Positions 22,801 to 31,096 of a stretch of 32,548 bases of DNA are shown piece after piece. The notes under the pieces were generated by a model, which did not search any database, had not been told where the DNA came from, and saw nothing but the letters and a program-made list of their open reading frames with translations. Each line of letters opens with the position of its first letter. Position 1 is the first letter of the stretch. Source of the stretch: a virus; IMG/VR virus record IMGVR_UViG_3300020470_000109, positions 1-32,548 of that record. One strand, given 5' to 3'. A program made the translations under genes and the position numbers.

Positions 22801-25800
22801 GATATACCAATATTAGCTAATGGTATTAGAGCAACAGATACATTAGATTTTAGACCAAGAGTATCTGAATTTACTAGTACTGACAAATCACCATTTGCGT
22901 TTACAAGTAGAGATTTTAGTGGTAATGGTGCTACTTCAACTTTAGTAGTATCATCAGAAGGTGACTCAGAAGTTGGATATAGTTATTATTTACCAAGAAT
23001 TGATAAATTAATTCTTAGCCCAGAAGAAGATTCTGAGGGTAATATGGGTAAATTCTCTTTAATAAAAGGTGTTCCTTCATTAAATCCTAAGGCACCATCA
23101 TTGATTGATGATGCAATGCATGTAGCATCAATTCATCTTCCAGCATATTTGTATCATGCATCAGATGCAAAAGTAACTCTTGTTGATAATAAGAGATATA
23201 CAATGAGAGATATTGGAAAATTAGATAATAGAATATCTAATTTAGAAACTGTAACAAGTTTATCTTTGCTTGAACTAGATACAAAAGCTTTACAGGTTAA
23301 AGATGAATTTGGAAATGATAGATTTAAGACTGGATTTTTTGTAGATGATTTTAAAGATGTTAGTAGAATTGACGTAAATAATCCAGATAATAAAGTTGAT
23401 GTTGATGGAAATGCACAAGAAATGCTTGTTCCATTAGATAAGTATGCATTCCAACCAGAATTAGGTGTTGCAGAATCAGAAGATGTTACTACTTGTGATT
23501 TTTCTCAGAATTTACCACTATTAGATGAAAATGTACAAAAAACAGGAGAATTAGTAACTTTAAAATATACTGAAATAGAATCAGATATTAAAAATGAATT
23601 TGCAAGCCGTTTAGAGAACGTAAATCCATTTACGGTTGTTGTATATCAATGTGATATAAAGTTAGAACCACAATCTGATAACTGGGTTAGAACAGAATAT
23701 ATTGACGTTGATACAAGAAAGGAATGGGGTGATACTAACACGACATTCTTTGAGTTTGGTGATATTATTGGAGCAAGAAGAGACGAACATATAAGATCTA
23801 GGAATGTTAGTTTTGCTGCTGTTGGATTAAAACCTAGAACAAGATTCTATCCATTTTTTGATGGAAGAAGTGGAATAGATGTTGTTCCAAAGTTAATAGA
23901 AATATCTATGCAATCTGGTTCATTCCAAATTGGAGAAACTGTTAGGGGTTATGCTGCTGGTGATACAGCAACTCCACTTCTTACATTTAGAGTTGCACAA
24001 CCAAATCATAAAACAGGTGCTTATAATGCACCAGATACGACGGGTACGACGTTTGGTGAGAGTCCATATGATCCAACAGTTAATGTATCAGCATCATATA
24101 CTGAGTCTTCCTCAATTTTAAATGTAGATCTTGCCTCATTATCCAAAGATGCACAAGGAGATTACTTTGGTAGAATGACTGTTGGAATGAGATTTATTGG
24201 TGAATCTAGTCAAGCAATTGCAGAACATTCAGGAGATTCAATTAGATTAATTTCAGATGCTTTTGGTTCTTTATATGGATCATTCTTCTTTAGAGACCCA
24301 ACAACTAATCCACCACCACAACCAAGATTTACTAATGGTACGAAGACCTTTAGAATTACTTCTTCTAAAAATAATGAAACTGTAATAGATACTGATAGTA
24401 ATACATCAGAAATTGAAATTACTGCTGGAGAAGCAGAATATCGCACTGAGGGTGTAGTGCTGCAGCAGAATAGAACTACGGTTATTGTTCGTATTCCACC
24501 CCCACCCCCACCACATGGCGATCCATTAGCTCAGTCATTTACTACTGATTCAAATGGAATGTTCTTATCTTCTGTAGATTTATTCTTTGCAGAAAAAGAT
24601 GATGTCCAACCAATAACTGTTGAGATAGTAACTGTTGAACTTGGAACACCAACAAGTCAAGTACTACAGGGTTTTGCCCAAATTCAATTAGACCCTCAAC
24701 AGTTAGATTCTTCTGGAACTTCTATTATTAAAACTTCTAATGATGCTTCCATAGCAACTAATGTTAAGTTCCCATCACCTGTTTATTTGGAACCAAATAC
24801 CGAATATGCTTTAAGACTTAGGGCAGGAACTACTAATGCCTATAAAGTTTGGATTGCTAGAATGGGTGAATCTACCATTGAGACAAAGAATCTTGATGCT
24901 GGAAGTCAATCTATAATTGGAACCCAGTATATTGGTGGAAGTTTATTTAAGTCTCAAAATGGAACAATTTGGACACCAAGCCAATTTGAAGATCTTAAAT
25001 TTACTCTATATAAATGTTCATTTGTTAATTCAGGAACATTAACATTATATAATCCATCATTAAAATCTAATGATTCTAATACATTTAAAACAGCAAATAA
25101 TGCTATAGAGTTATTCCCAAGAAAGTTAAAAGTAGGAATTACATCTACTAATAATGCTAATATTCTTGCTGATTTAGTACCTGGTACTAAAATATCTTCT
25201 GCGTTATCTGCATCTCCAACAGTTTCCATAGGTGCTACTGGATTCCTTGAGCAATCTGGTGGACCATGTATAGTTGGAACATCTGGAAGAACAATTACTA
25301 CTGGTGGTTCTGGATATTCCTTTACTGGAACTCCAACTGTCGATTTGGTATCAATTACTGGTAATGGATCAGGTGCTACTGCTGTTCTAGGTATTTCTGG
25401 TGGTGCTATTAGTGCAGTTTCTATTGCAAATACTGGTACTGGATATGTAGCTGGTGATGTTGTTGGTGTTAAAACATCTAGTTTACCCACAGGTAAGCAA
25501 ACAGGTGAAGGTGCTCAGATAACAGTATCTGATGTTTGGGGTATTGATACTCTATACTTATCAGATGTTCAAGGAGAAAGTTATCCAACTGATAATGTTT
25601 TAGTATATACTAAGGCTAATGGTACTATTGTTACTCCTCAAGCAGGAACTGCATTAACTACAATACAGAGTTCTTCTGTTCTTGGAGAATTGTATCAAGG
25701 TAATGTGATAAAAGTTCAGCAATACAATCATGGAATGACTGCTGATAATAATATAGTTGTATTGGATAATATTCAACCAGATACAATTCCTGTTACTTTA

Positions 25801-27039
25801 AATACAGATCTTGGTTCTACTTCAACTACCATATCTGTGGCAAATACATCAACATTTAGTACATTTGAAGGTATTTCCACAAGCACTGGTTATGTGAAGA
25901 TTGGTAGTGAAATAATATTTTATGATGGTATTGGTGCAGGATCACTTAGTGTTGGTCAAAGAGGTTTTGGTGGATCCCCACAAGATTCTCATCTTAGTGG
26001 ATCTTCTGTTTATAAGTATGAATTTAACGGAATTTCTTTAACAGGAATTAATACTGAACATAATATGGCAGACAATTCTGCAGCATTGAATGCACTTAAA
26101 ACAATAGATACTTACTACGTATCTGCTGCAAGAGGAGCAGGAAGACCAAATCTCCAAGATAGATCTACTGGACAAAATCAATTGAGTTTTACTCAATCTG
26201 CTTTTGGTGGAGGAAATAATATCATAAGTACACAAAATTTCCAGTATGATATGTTTAATCCTTCATTTAATGTTATGACTCCTACTAGTGCATCTACTAT
26301 TAATGCACAGTTAAGATCAGTATCTGGAACTAGTGATGGTGGAACAGAAGAATCCTTTATAGATCAAGGATATGAAAGCGTTGAATTTAACTCACTTAAT
26401 AATTTATCTTCTCCACGTCTACTTTGTTCTAGAGTTGATGAAATATCTAGATTGCCTAATTTCCCTAGAAATAAATCAGTTACTTTATCTGTTAATTTTG
26501 CAACCACTGATTCTAATGTATCTCCAGTATTGGATCTTGATAATGGAGCATTTAGATTATGGAGAAATAGATTAAATAATCCAGTAGCAAATTATGCTAC
26601 TGATTCTAGGTCAAATGCATTAACTGGTGATCCACATGCAGCATGTTATATTTCACAAAAGGTGAATTTAGCACAAGAATCAAACTCTTTAAAAGTTTTA
26701 ATTGGTGCATATAGACATGCTTCTGCCGATTTCAGAGTCTTATATAGATTATTTAAAGCAGATTCATCAGAAGTTGAGGAATCTTATAAATTATTCCCTG
26801 GATATGATAATCTTGATGATCAAGGTGTTGTAAAGAATGTCATTGATCCTGATTTAAATAGTGGTAGACCTGATGTGTTTGTCCCAGCTAGTACTGAAAA
26901 TGAATTTAGAGATTATGAATTTACTGTTAATGATGAGGATAATTTTACTGGATTCCAGATTAAAATTGTTATTAGTGGAACAAATGAAGCAAAACCACCA
27001 AGATTTAAAGATCTTAGAGCAATTGCTTTAGCAAAATGA
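19810..27039 (+). CDS. Giant DUF4815 virion protein (peripheral baseplate or fibre)
   Basis: A 2,409-residue intact frame. The N-terminus (INPYYDDFNESNNFHRVLF, then RPGRPVQARELTTLQSILQN) is the DUF4815 signature of cyanophage and related virion proteins, extending over several hundred residues. Around residue 1562 a run of six prolines precedes HGDPLAQSF, and the block after it (FLSSVDLFFAEKDD, VEIVTVELGTP, IQLDP) is a conserved beta domain. At 1827-1890 two Gly-Tyr repeats occur and at about 2000-2069 one ERG-H module. The last 300 residues (FPRNKSVTLSVNF, YRHASADFRVLYRLFK, ESYKLFPGYDN) are a conserved C-terminal region. It lies where T4 has gp9-gp12, so it probably fills the peripheral baseplate or fibre-attachment role; that is inference. 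It ends in an ATGA overlap with the next gene. Confidence 0.85.
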   Translation: MSQKTNLNINPYYDDFNESNNFHRVLFRPGRPVQARELTTLQSILQNQVKEFGSHIFKEGSLVIPGNVEYDNKYFSVKLESDHLGIPVSLYADQLKGKKLKGQNSGIEILVNDYKTPSDSSDITDLTLFIKYLSADANNVESSLTDSEPLLAQEPITYGNTTIDVGESVANLISSNATFTGSAVSIEDGVYFIRGHFVNVSADTIILDPYSNVPSYRVGLNILESIITAKEDPSLYDNARGFSNYAAPGADRLKITTTLAKKSLTDFNDSSFIEIIKLRDGDLKKLQDSSNYSIIAKYFADRTYEESGNYSLDNFNVKVSESLNDNISNDGIFQSDQVTDQGNTPSDELGCVEIESGKAYVRGHRINRSGTTIVDFDKPRETETIKSAKVPFEMGSLIRVNNVTGTPLFGLNNNSNTIGLYDERKSSETVTNATGTQIGLARVYSLGLRNTPYSATEGAASEWNLYLYDIQTYTKLTLNLALADHDCPVSTFIRGVSSGASGYVTGPLAGAVVTLSQTSGTFITGEKILINETDEHSRSISSFVSYGVDDIKSVYQNSSAFAGLNVNFTADTVLKEVPIFSPGTTIEVVPTSPMSGTIESFGNTFNKVKEKSIVKYQAKDFEDFSTSPNFNIVDSISSDLKTLNVLGVSTAVGVCSGFVGVATGSGISLMVPEIVNDQSAGLYAPVGPFNLAELNLSDSELVVSEQIKQQTTDSNGKLTAVTGLSSAFFTPFDTQRYSVIYNNGTIAPLTKDQFTRSADASKIVIEGLIGGQNNNVTINATTEKEVVKEKIKEYTRSNQLIVNKTSAGVSTSTSGLSTSRYYGLRVEDSEISLNVPDVCNIVTIIESKDETDPTLDKLTFISGLSLDTNVVVGEKIKGSETETVAQVVSIVSSTEITIAYLNTNRFTLGELITFEESNIVTTLQGISLGNGLDITSTYSLDKGQKEQYYDYSKIVRRKNLPAPSKKLLVVYNSYKVPSSDEGDVFTVNSYNKDRYSNDIPILANGIRATDTLDFRPRVSEFTSTDKSPFAFTSRDFSGNGATSTLVVSSEGDSEVGYSYYLPRIDKLILSPEEDSEGNMGKFSLIKGVPSLNPKAPSLIDDAMHVASIHLPAYLYHASDAKVTLVDNKRYTMRDIGKLDNRISNLETVTSLSLLELDTKALQVKDEFGNDRFKTGFFVDDFKDVSRIDVNNPDNKVDVDGNAQEMLVPLDKYAFQPELGVAESEDVTTCDFSQNLPLLDENVQKTGELVTLKYTEIESDIKNEFASRLENVNPFTVVVYQCDIKLEPQSDNWVRTEYIDVDTRKEWGDTNTTFFEFGDIIGARRDEHIRSRNVSFAAVGLKPRTRFYPFFDGRSGIDVVPKLIEISMQSGSFQIGETVRGYAAGDTATPLLTFRVAQPNHKTGAYNAPDTTGTTFGESPYDPTVNVSASYTESSSILNVDLASLSKDAQGDYFGRMTVGMRFIGESSQAIAEHSGDSIRLISDAFGSLYGSFFFRDPTTNPPPQPRFTNGTKTFRITSSKNNETVIDTDSNTSEIEITAGEAEYRTEGVVLQQNRTTVIVRIPPPPPPHGDPLAQSFTTDSNGMFLSSVDLFFAEKDDVQPITVEIVTVELGTPTSQVLQGFAQIQLDPQQLDSSGTSIIKTSNDASIATNVKFPSPVYLEPNTEYALRLRAGTTNAYKVWIARMGESTIETKNLDAGSQSIIGTQYIGGSLFKSQNGTIWTPSQFEDLKFTLYKCSFVNSGTLTLYNPSLKSNDSNTFKTANNAIELFPRKLKVGITSTNNANILADLVPGTKISSALSASPTVSIGATGFLEQSGGPCIVGTSGRTITTGGSGYSFTGTPTVDLVSITGNGSGATAVLGISGGAISAVSIANTGTGYVAGDVVGVKTSSLPTGKQTGEGAQITVSDVWGIDTLYLSDVQGESYPTDNVLVYTKANGTIVTPQAGTALTTIQSSSVLGELYQGNVIKVQQYNHGMTADNNIVVLDNIQPDTIPVTLNTDLGSTSTTISVANTSTFSTFEGISTSTGYVKIGSEIIFYDGIGAGSLSVGQRGFGGSPQDSHLSGSSVYKYEFNGISLTGINTEHNMADNSAALNALKTIDTYYVSAARGAGRPNLQDRSTGQNQLSFTQSAFGGGNNIISTQNFQYDMFNPSFNVMTPTSASTINAQLRSVSGTSDGGTEESFIDQGYESVEFNSLNNLSSPRLLCSRVDEISRLPNFPRNKSVTLSVNFATTDSNVSPVLDLDNGAFRLWRNRLNNPVANYATDSRSNALTGDPHAACYISQKVNLAQESNSLKVLIGAYRHASADFRVLYRLFKADSSEVEESYKLFPGYDNLDDQGVVKNVIDPDLNSGRPDVFVPASTENEFRDYEFTVNDEDNFTGFQIKIVISGTNEAKPPRFKDLRAIALAK
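24491..24516 (+). other. Polyproline hinge coding segment in the DUF4815 gene
   Basis: A C-rich run unlike the surrounding AT-rich DNA encodes I-P-P-P-P-P-P-H-G. It separates the long N-terminal part from the conserved HGDPLAQSF domain and probably acts as a rigid linker. Confidence 0.6.
25288..25475 (+). repeat. Gly-Tyr beta repeat pair in DUF4815 protein
   Basis: ITTGGSGYSFTGTPTVDLVS and VSIANTGTGYVAGDVVGVKT are separated by an Ala/Gly strand (GNGSGATAVLGISGGAIS). The layout is the same as in the giant gp7-like protein at 17347 and in gp14. Confidence 0.7.
25808..26015 (+). repeat. Shared 'ERG-H' module in DUF4815 protein
   Basis: TTISVANTSTF, IGSEIIFYDGI and VGQRGFGGSPQDSH occur in the same order as in the gp7-like and gp15 copies. 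Confidence 0.7.
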
Positions 27040-27236
27040 TACAAGTTGAAGGTCATAAGCATCTTTATAGGGATGAAAAATCTGGTGCAATCATAAATCG
27101 TGATATGCAAGGATACTCCCAATATGTTGCTATGAGGAATAAAAAACATACAGATGAAGAAGAGTTGAAAAGATTACGTTCTGATATTGATGAAATAAAA
27201 TCTCTTTTATATGAAGTGTTAAATAAAAGATTATAA
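27036..27236 (+). CDS. 66-residue conserved cyanophage protein with coiled coil
   Basis: The product begins MIQVEGHKHLYRDEKSGAI. The first half is a short beta segment with a GAIINRD motif; the second half (about 37-66: DEEELKRLRSDIDEIKSLLY) has heptad-like Leu/Ile spacing and should form a coiled coil. Small proteins of this kind, in this place, are recurrent in T4-like cyanophages; their function is not known to me, and a trimerising or chaperone role next to the fibre genes is only a guess. Its ATG overlaps the stop of the DUF4815 gene, so translation is coupled. Its stop lies inside the next late promoter. Confidence 0.8.
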   Translation: MIQVEGHKHLYRDEKSGAIINRDMQGYSQYVAMRNKKHTDEEELKRLRSDIDEIKSLLYEVLNKRL

Positions 27237-27239
27237 ATA
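27232..27239 (+). promoter_or_regulatory. T4-type late promoter
   Basis: TATAAATA, exact consensus, overlaps the TAA stop (27234-27236) of the 66-residue gene and lies 22 bases before the ATG at 27262. It would drive the 112-residue protein, the fibre, gp13-gp15 and gp16. Confidence 0.8.
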
Positions 27240-27261
27240 TTTAAAAGTATATTGATTAATA

Positions 27262-27600
27262 ATGGCAGTATATGTATCCAATATTGTAATTGAACAAGGA
27301 TTTGACTTCGACACATCCTTTCAATTAGAGGATACTCGTTCTAATTCATTTTTGAGTTTGGCAGGTGCAGCTACAACAGCTATGCTTAGGAAGCATTCGT
27401 CAAGTAAAACTAAGGTTTCATTTGCAACCTCTGTTACAGACCCTGATGCAGGAATTATATCTATAAATTTAGTAGCTGCCACTACTGTGAATATAAAACC
27501 TGGAAGATATGTTTATGATGTAAAAATAATGACCCAGGATGGTAGTGAATATAAAGCCATAGAGGGTTCAGCACTAGTAAGAGGTGGAGTTACAAGGTAA
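27262..27600 (+). CDS. 112-residue virion protein, Ig-like/BppU-N-like fold
   Basis: The product begins MAVYVSNIVIEQGFDFDTSF and consists of alternating strands with no membrane segment. The layout (N-terminal strands, TAMLRKHSSS, IKPGRYVYDVKIMTQDGS, then a closing strand ending EGSALVRGGVTR) resembles small Ig-like baseplate or fibre-adaptor domains such as BppU-N-type proteins, in which the closing G-x-x-x-V-x-x-G-V-T-R is common. I infer a structural role at the base of the fibre encoded next. It follows a late promoter directly, and its TAA overlaps the next ATG (TAATG), indicating coupling with the fibre gene. Confidence 0.75.
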   Translation: MAVYVSNIVIEQGFDFDTSFQLEDTRSNSFLSLAGAATTAMLRKHSSSKTKVSFATSVTDPDAGIISINLVAATTVNIKPGRYVYDVKIMTQDGSEYKAIEGSALVRGGVTR

Positions 27601-28796
27601 TGCCAAATATTAACGATAGAATTGGTTCACAGAATGTAATTAGAGTCTTATCTAATGCATCTGCACCTCCAACAAGATTAATTAATTTACTTGATGTAGA
27701 TTCTACTAGATCATCGGAAGATGGATTAATTCTTGTATGGGATCATCCAACATCAAAATTTGTATTATCAGATTTAATTGATTCTACTGCTCTTAAAGTT
27801 TCGGGGATATCTACATTTTCAAATGTTACAAATTCAACAACCACAGGAAATGGTGCTTTAACTATTGCTGGTGGAGTAGGAATTGCTAAAGATGTTAATA
27901 TAGGTGGAAGAACTGTTTTTGCAGGAATATCAACATTTAATGGAGATATTGTTGATATTAATAGTGCTGTAGATATTTTAAAAAGTTTAGTTGTACAATC
28001 AAATCTTAATGTAAGTGGTATCACTACATTAGCTGGTTCTGGTGGTATTACTACTACTGGTGGAGATTTTTATGTTGGTGGAGATTTGTATGTTAAGGAT
28101 GATGTTACATATGATGAAATTAATGGTAGAAATCTTAATGTAACTGGTGTTGGTACAATTGCTCAATTAGATATTGGAGGAAATGTACAAGTTTCTGGTA
28201 TGATGACTATTGGGTCATCTAGCATAACATTTGATGGTGATAATGATATTATTAATGTTGGTTCTGGAATAACTATCAGTTCAGGAGAAGGATTTTCTGC
28301 TACTGCTGGATTATCTATTGCTGGTATTGCTACAATAACTGGTGGACTTAATGCAACTCTTCTTACTGCTGCTCAACCCAATATCACATCACTTGGAACT
28401 TTAAGTGTACTTAATGTAAATGGTGATTTAACTCTTACGGGTGCAAGTTATGATGCTAGTTGGATTAAATCATCAGGTTTCTTTAGATTAAATGATAATG
28501 CGAAAGCTACATTCGGAACTTCTGACGATTTGCAAATATATCATGACGGTAGTTCCAGTTATATAACGGATGTTGGTACTGGCGATCTTAGAATTCGAGG
28601 TGCTGCTGATATAGTAATTGAAAACGTAGCTGGTGCAAATAGTGCTGTATTTAATACTGATGCTGGTGTAGAGTTACTTTGGAGAGGTGCTAGTGGTGCT
28701 GGTAAGAAATTTGAAACTACTCAAACAGGTGCAGTAGTAACAGGTATTTTAACTGCTACTCAATTAAGTGGAATCATTGATGGGGGTTCGTTCTGA
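27600..28796 (+). CDS. Short tail fibre-like protein with beta repeats
   Basis: A 398-residue protein. The N-terminal 60 residues (IGSQNVIRVLSNA, LINLLDVDST, GLILVWD) look like the attachment region of cyanophage fibres. The middle (about 65-280) is a run of short imperfect strands (VSGISTFSNVT, GALTIAGGVGI, LNVSGITTLAG, LNVTGVGTIAQ), as in trimeric beta-helical fibres. Near the end FGTSDDLQIYHDGSSSYITD (about residues 302-321) is a widespread cyanophage fibre motif, in a stretch with more C and G at third positions than its surroundings. No obvious receptor-binding tip or chaperone domain follows. It may be a short or accessory fibre. Start and stop overlap both neighbours. Confidence 0.8.
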   Translation: MPNINDRIGSQNVIRVLSNASAPPTRLINLLDVDSTRSSEDGLILVWDHPTSKFVLSDLIDSTALKVSGISTFSNVTNSTTTGNGALTIAGGVGIAKDVNIGGRTVFAGISTFNGDIVDINSAVDILKSLVVQSNLNVSGITTLAGSGGITTTGGDFYVGGDLYVKDDVTYDEINGRNLNVTGVGTIAQLDIGGNVQVSGMMTIGSSSITFDGDNDIINVGSGITISSGEGFSATAGLSIAGIATITGGLNATLLTAAQPNITSLGTLSVLNVNGDLTLTGASYDASWIKSSGFFRLNDNAKATFGTSDDLQIYHDGSSSYITDVGTGDLRIRGAADIVIENVAGANSAVFNTDAGVELLWRGASGAGKKFETTQTGAVVTGILTATQLSGIIDGGSF

Positions 28797-29656
28797 TGGC
28801 AAAACCAACAACTAGACAAGAGTTAGTAGATTATTGTTTGAGAAAATTAGGTGCACCAGTATTAGAAATTAATGTTGATGATGATCAATTAGATGATTTA
28901 GTAGATGATGCTATTCAATTATTTAATGAGAGGCATTTTGATGGTGTTGAGAGAATGTATCTCAAATATAAATTAACTCAATATGATATTGATAGAGGAA
29001 AAGCAAATAATAAAACTGGTAGTTCAAATACTGCTGGTATTGTAACTACTACTGCAACTTCTACTGATATACCTGGTGTTGGTGGTATTATTTCTAATTG
29101 GTATGAAACTTCTAATTTTATTCAAGTTCCAGATTCTGTAATTGGTGTAGAAAGAGTATTTAAATTTGATACTAGTTCTATTTCTAATGGTATGTTTAGT
29201 GTTAAATATCAATTATTTTTAAATGATGTTGCATTTAATCTCGGATATAATGGTCTTTTAAGTTATTCTATGACAAAATCATATCTAGAAGATATTGATA
29301 TGATGTTAACTACAGATAAGCAAATTAGATATAATAAAAGGCAAGATAGATTGTATTTAGATATTGATTGGGGAAGTGAAAATGCTGATACTTTTATAAT
29401 TTTAGATTGTTATAGAGCATTAGATCCTGCTACTTTTACTGGTGTTTATAATGATACATTTTTGAAAAAATATCTTACTGCTTTAATTAAGAGACAATGG
29501 GGTCAAAATCTTATTAAATTTACAGGTGTTAAACTTCCAGGTGGAATTGAATTAAATGGAAGGCAAATATATGATGATGCGGAAAGAGATCTTGAATTAA
29601 TTGAATCAAAAATGTCTCTTGAATATGAGGTACCACCTCTTGATCTCATAGGTTGA
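28796..29656 (+). CDS. 13: Neck protein gp13
   Basis: At 286 residues it is close to T4 gp13 (309). gp13 and gp14 close the head after packaging and form the neck to which the tail docks. The N-terminal helix region (QELVDYCLRKLGAPVLEINV, DDLVDDAIQLFNERHFDGVE) is the standard gp13 signature in cyanophages, and KRQWGQNLIKFTGVKLPGGI near residue 232 with LNGRQIYDDAERDLE is also conserved. A short Thr/Ser/Gly-rich insert lies at about residues 71-95. The ATG overlaps the fibre stop (TGATG), and gp14 follows after six bases. Confidence 0.92.
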   Translation: MAKPTTRQELVDYCLRKLGAPVLEINVDDDQLDDLVDDAIQLFNERHFDGVERMYLKYKLTQYDIDRGKANNKTGSSNTAGIVTTTATSTDIPGVGGIISNWYETSNFIQVPDSVIGVERVFKFDTSSISNGMFSVKYQLFLNDVAFNLGYNGLLSYSMTKSYLEDIDMMLTTDKQIRYNKRQDRLYLDIDWGSENADTFIILDCYRALDPATFTGVYNDTFLKKYLTALIKRQWGQNLIKFTGVKLPGGIELNGRQIYDDAERDLELIESKMSLEYEVPPLDLIG

Positions 29657-29662
29657 TAAAGT

Positions 29663-31096
29663 ATGGCATTAAATTCTTATTTTCTACAAGGATCTAAAGG
29701 TGAGCAATTTTTAGTTCAAGATCTTATTAACGAACATTTGCAAATGTTTGGTGTAGAAGTTTATTATCTTCCAAGAAAAGTATTTAAGACTGATAATATT
29801 ATTAAAGAAGTACAATCATCTAAGTTTGATGATTCATTTATTATTGAAGCATATTTGAATAATTATGAAGGATATAATCCAAATAGTGATGTTTTAAGTA
29901 AATTTGGATTAAGATTGACAAATGAGGTTAGTCTTACAATATCTAAGGAAAGATATGAAGAATTTATAGCACCATTTTTGGAAGGTATGAGTTCTGGTAT
30001 CAGAGAAGGTACTATTAGTGAATATACTTTTGAAGATTTAATTACAAGACCAAAAGAAGGTGATTTAATATATTTTCCACTCGGTGAAAGATTATTTGAA
30101 ATTAAAAGAGTAGAATCTGAGAAACCATTTTATCAATTAGGTAAAAATTATACTTATGAATTAAGTTGTGAACTTTATGAATATGAGAATGAACTTGTGG
30201 ATACTACTATTGAGGAAGTTGATAATACTGTGGAAGATGAAGGATATATTACGCAATTAAATTTAGTTGGTACTGGAATAACTGCAACTGGTATAGCTCA
30301 AAGAGGAACCACAGGAATGCTTGGTTTCATTGATATTGTAAATGATGGTTCTGGGTATGTTTCAGCACCAGAAGTTATAATATCAGCTCCACCATCGGTA
30401 TCTGGAGTTCAGGCTAAGGCATTAGCAATAACCACATCAATTGGTGGTGTTAATTCTCTTAAAGAGATAGTAATAACTGACCCAGGAACTCTATATGATC
30501 CAGATAATCCACCATTAATTATTCTTGAAGGTGGTGGAGGTGCAGGTGCTGCTGTTACATTTGGAATAGTTAATGCAGGTATTACTTCTGTAACTTTAAC
30601 TGAAGGTGGAAGAGGATATGCCTTTACACCAACAGTTACCTTTGCTGGAGTTACCACAGGAACTTCTGCAAGTGCAACTGCAATTATGAGTGAGGGTAAG
30701 ATTGTGGATATTAGATTTAATAATACTGGATCTGGATATACTTCTGCAACAAGTGCAGTATCAATAACTGGAATAAGTACCACTGGAATAGGTACTTTCA
30801 TATATAATGAAATAGTTACAGGTCAGACTTCAGGAGTAACTGCTAGGGTTAAGGACTTCAAGAGGAGAGTTGATATTAACCCAACTTATCCACCGATTGA
30901 GTTAAGAGTTTCATTGAATAGTGGTTCATTCTATGCTGGAGAAGCAGTTGTTGGTGGAATATCATCAGCTACATATATTGTAGATTCTTACAGTACAGAT
31001 AGTTTTGATGATCCTTATGATGCTAATAAGGATATTGAAACCGAAGGTAAAGGCTTATTAGATTTTAGTGAAAGGAATCCATTTGGAGAATATTAA
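29663..31096 (+). CDS. 14: Neck protein gp14 with C-terminal Gly-Tyr repeat extension
   Basis: The product has 477 residues against 256 in T4. The first 200 residues carry the gp14 signature (MALNSYFLQGSKGEQFLVQD, LINEHLQMFGVEVYYLPRK, FFYQLG-like YTYELSCELYEYENE). After an acidic linker the rest is largely an extension: about residues 217-372 contain three or four Gly-Tyr beta repeats (NDGSGYVSAPEVIISA, TEGGRGYAFTPTVTFAG, NTGSGYTSATSAVSITG), then a conserved-looking tail ending SERNPFGEY. The core should bind gp13 and the tail; the extension may decorate the neck outside. Its TAA overlaps the gp15 ATG. Confidence 0.9.
   Translation: MALNSYFLQGSKGEQFLVQDLINEHLQMFGVEVYYLPRKVFKTDNIIKEVQSSKFDDSFIIEAYLNNYEGYNPNSDVLSKFGLRLTNEVSLTISKERYEEFIAPFLEGMSSGIREGTISEYTFEDLITRPKEGDLIYFPLGERLFEIKRVESEKPFYQLGKNYTYELSCELYEYENELVDTTIEEVDNTVEDEGYITQLNLVGTGITATGIAQRGTTGMLGFIDIVNDGSGYVSAPEVIISAPPSVSGVQAKALAITTSIGGVNSLKEIVITDPGTLYDPDNPPLIILEGGGGAGAAVTFGIVNAGITSVTLTEGGRGYAFTPTVTFAGVTTGTSASATAIMSEGKIVDIRFNNTGSGYTSATSAVSITGISTTGIGTFIYNEIVTGQTSGVTARVKDFKRRVDINPTYPPIELRVSLNSGSFYAGEAVVGGISSATYIVDSYSTDSFDDPYDANKDIETEGKGLLDFSERNPFGEY
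30313..30790 (+). repeat. Gly-Tyr beta repeats in gp14 extension
   Basis: Three clear units (GSGYVSAP, GRGYAFTP, GSGYTSAT) and one weaker one (TDPGTLYDPDNPP) alternate with Ala/Gly strands. The pattern is the same as in the giant gp7-like protein, gp8 and the DUF4815 protein. Confidence 0.75.

Noticed and set aside
24491-24516. C-rich run whose complement could form a G-quadruplex
   Set aside because: It simply encodes a polyproline linker; only two runs of five Cs are long enough, so there is no good four-run quadruplex.
24954-25490. Minus-strand open frame of 178 codons
   Set aside because: It lies opposite the DUF4815 gene over its Gly-Tyr repeats. The product is a Val/Pro/Ile-rich antisense of Gly/Thr/Ser codons, with no start signals and no neighbours on that strand.
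30409-30801. Minus-strand open frame of 130 codons
   Set aside because: It is antisense to the gp14 repeat region, has the same low-complexity Val/Pro composition, and runs opposite to all other genes.
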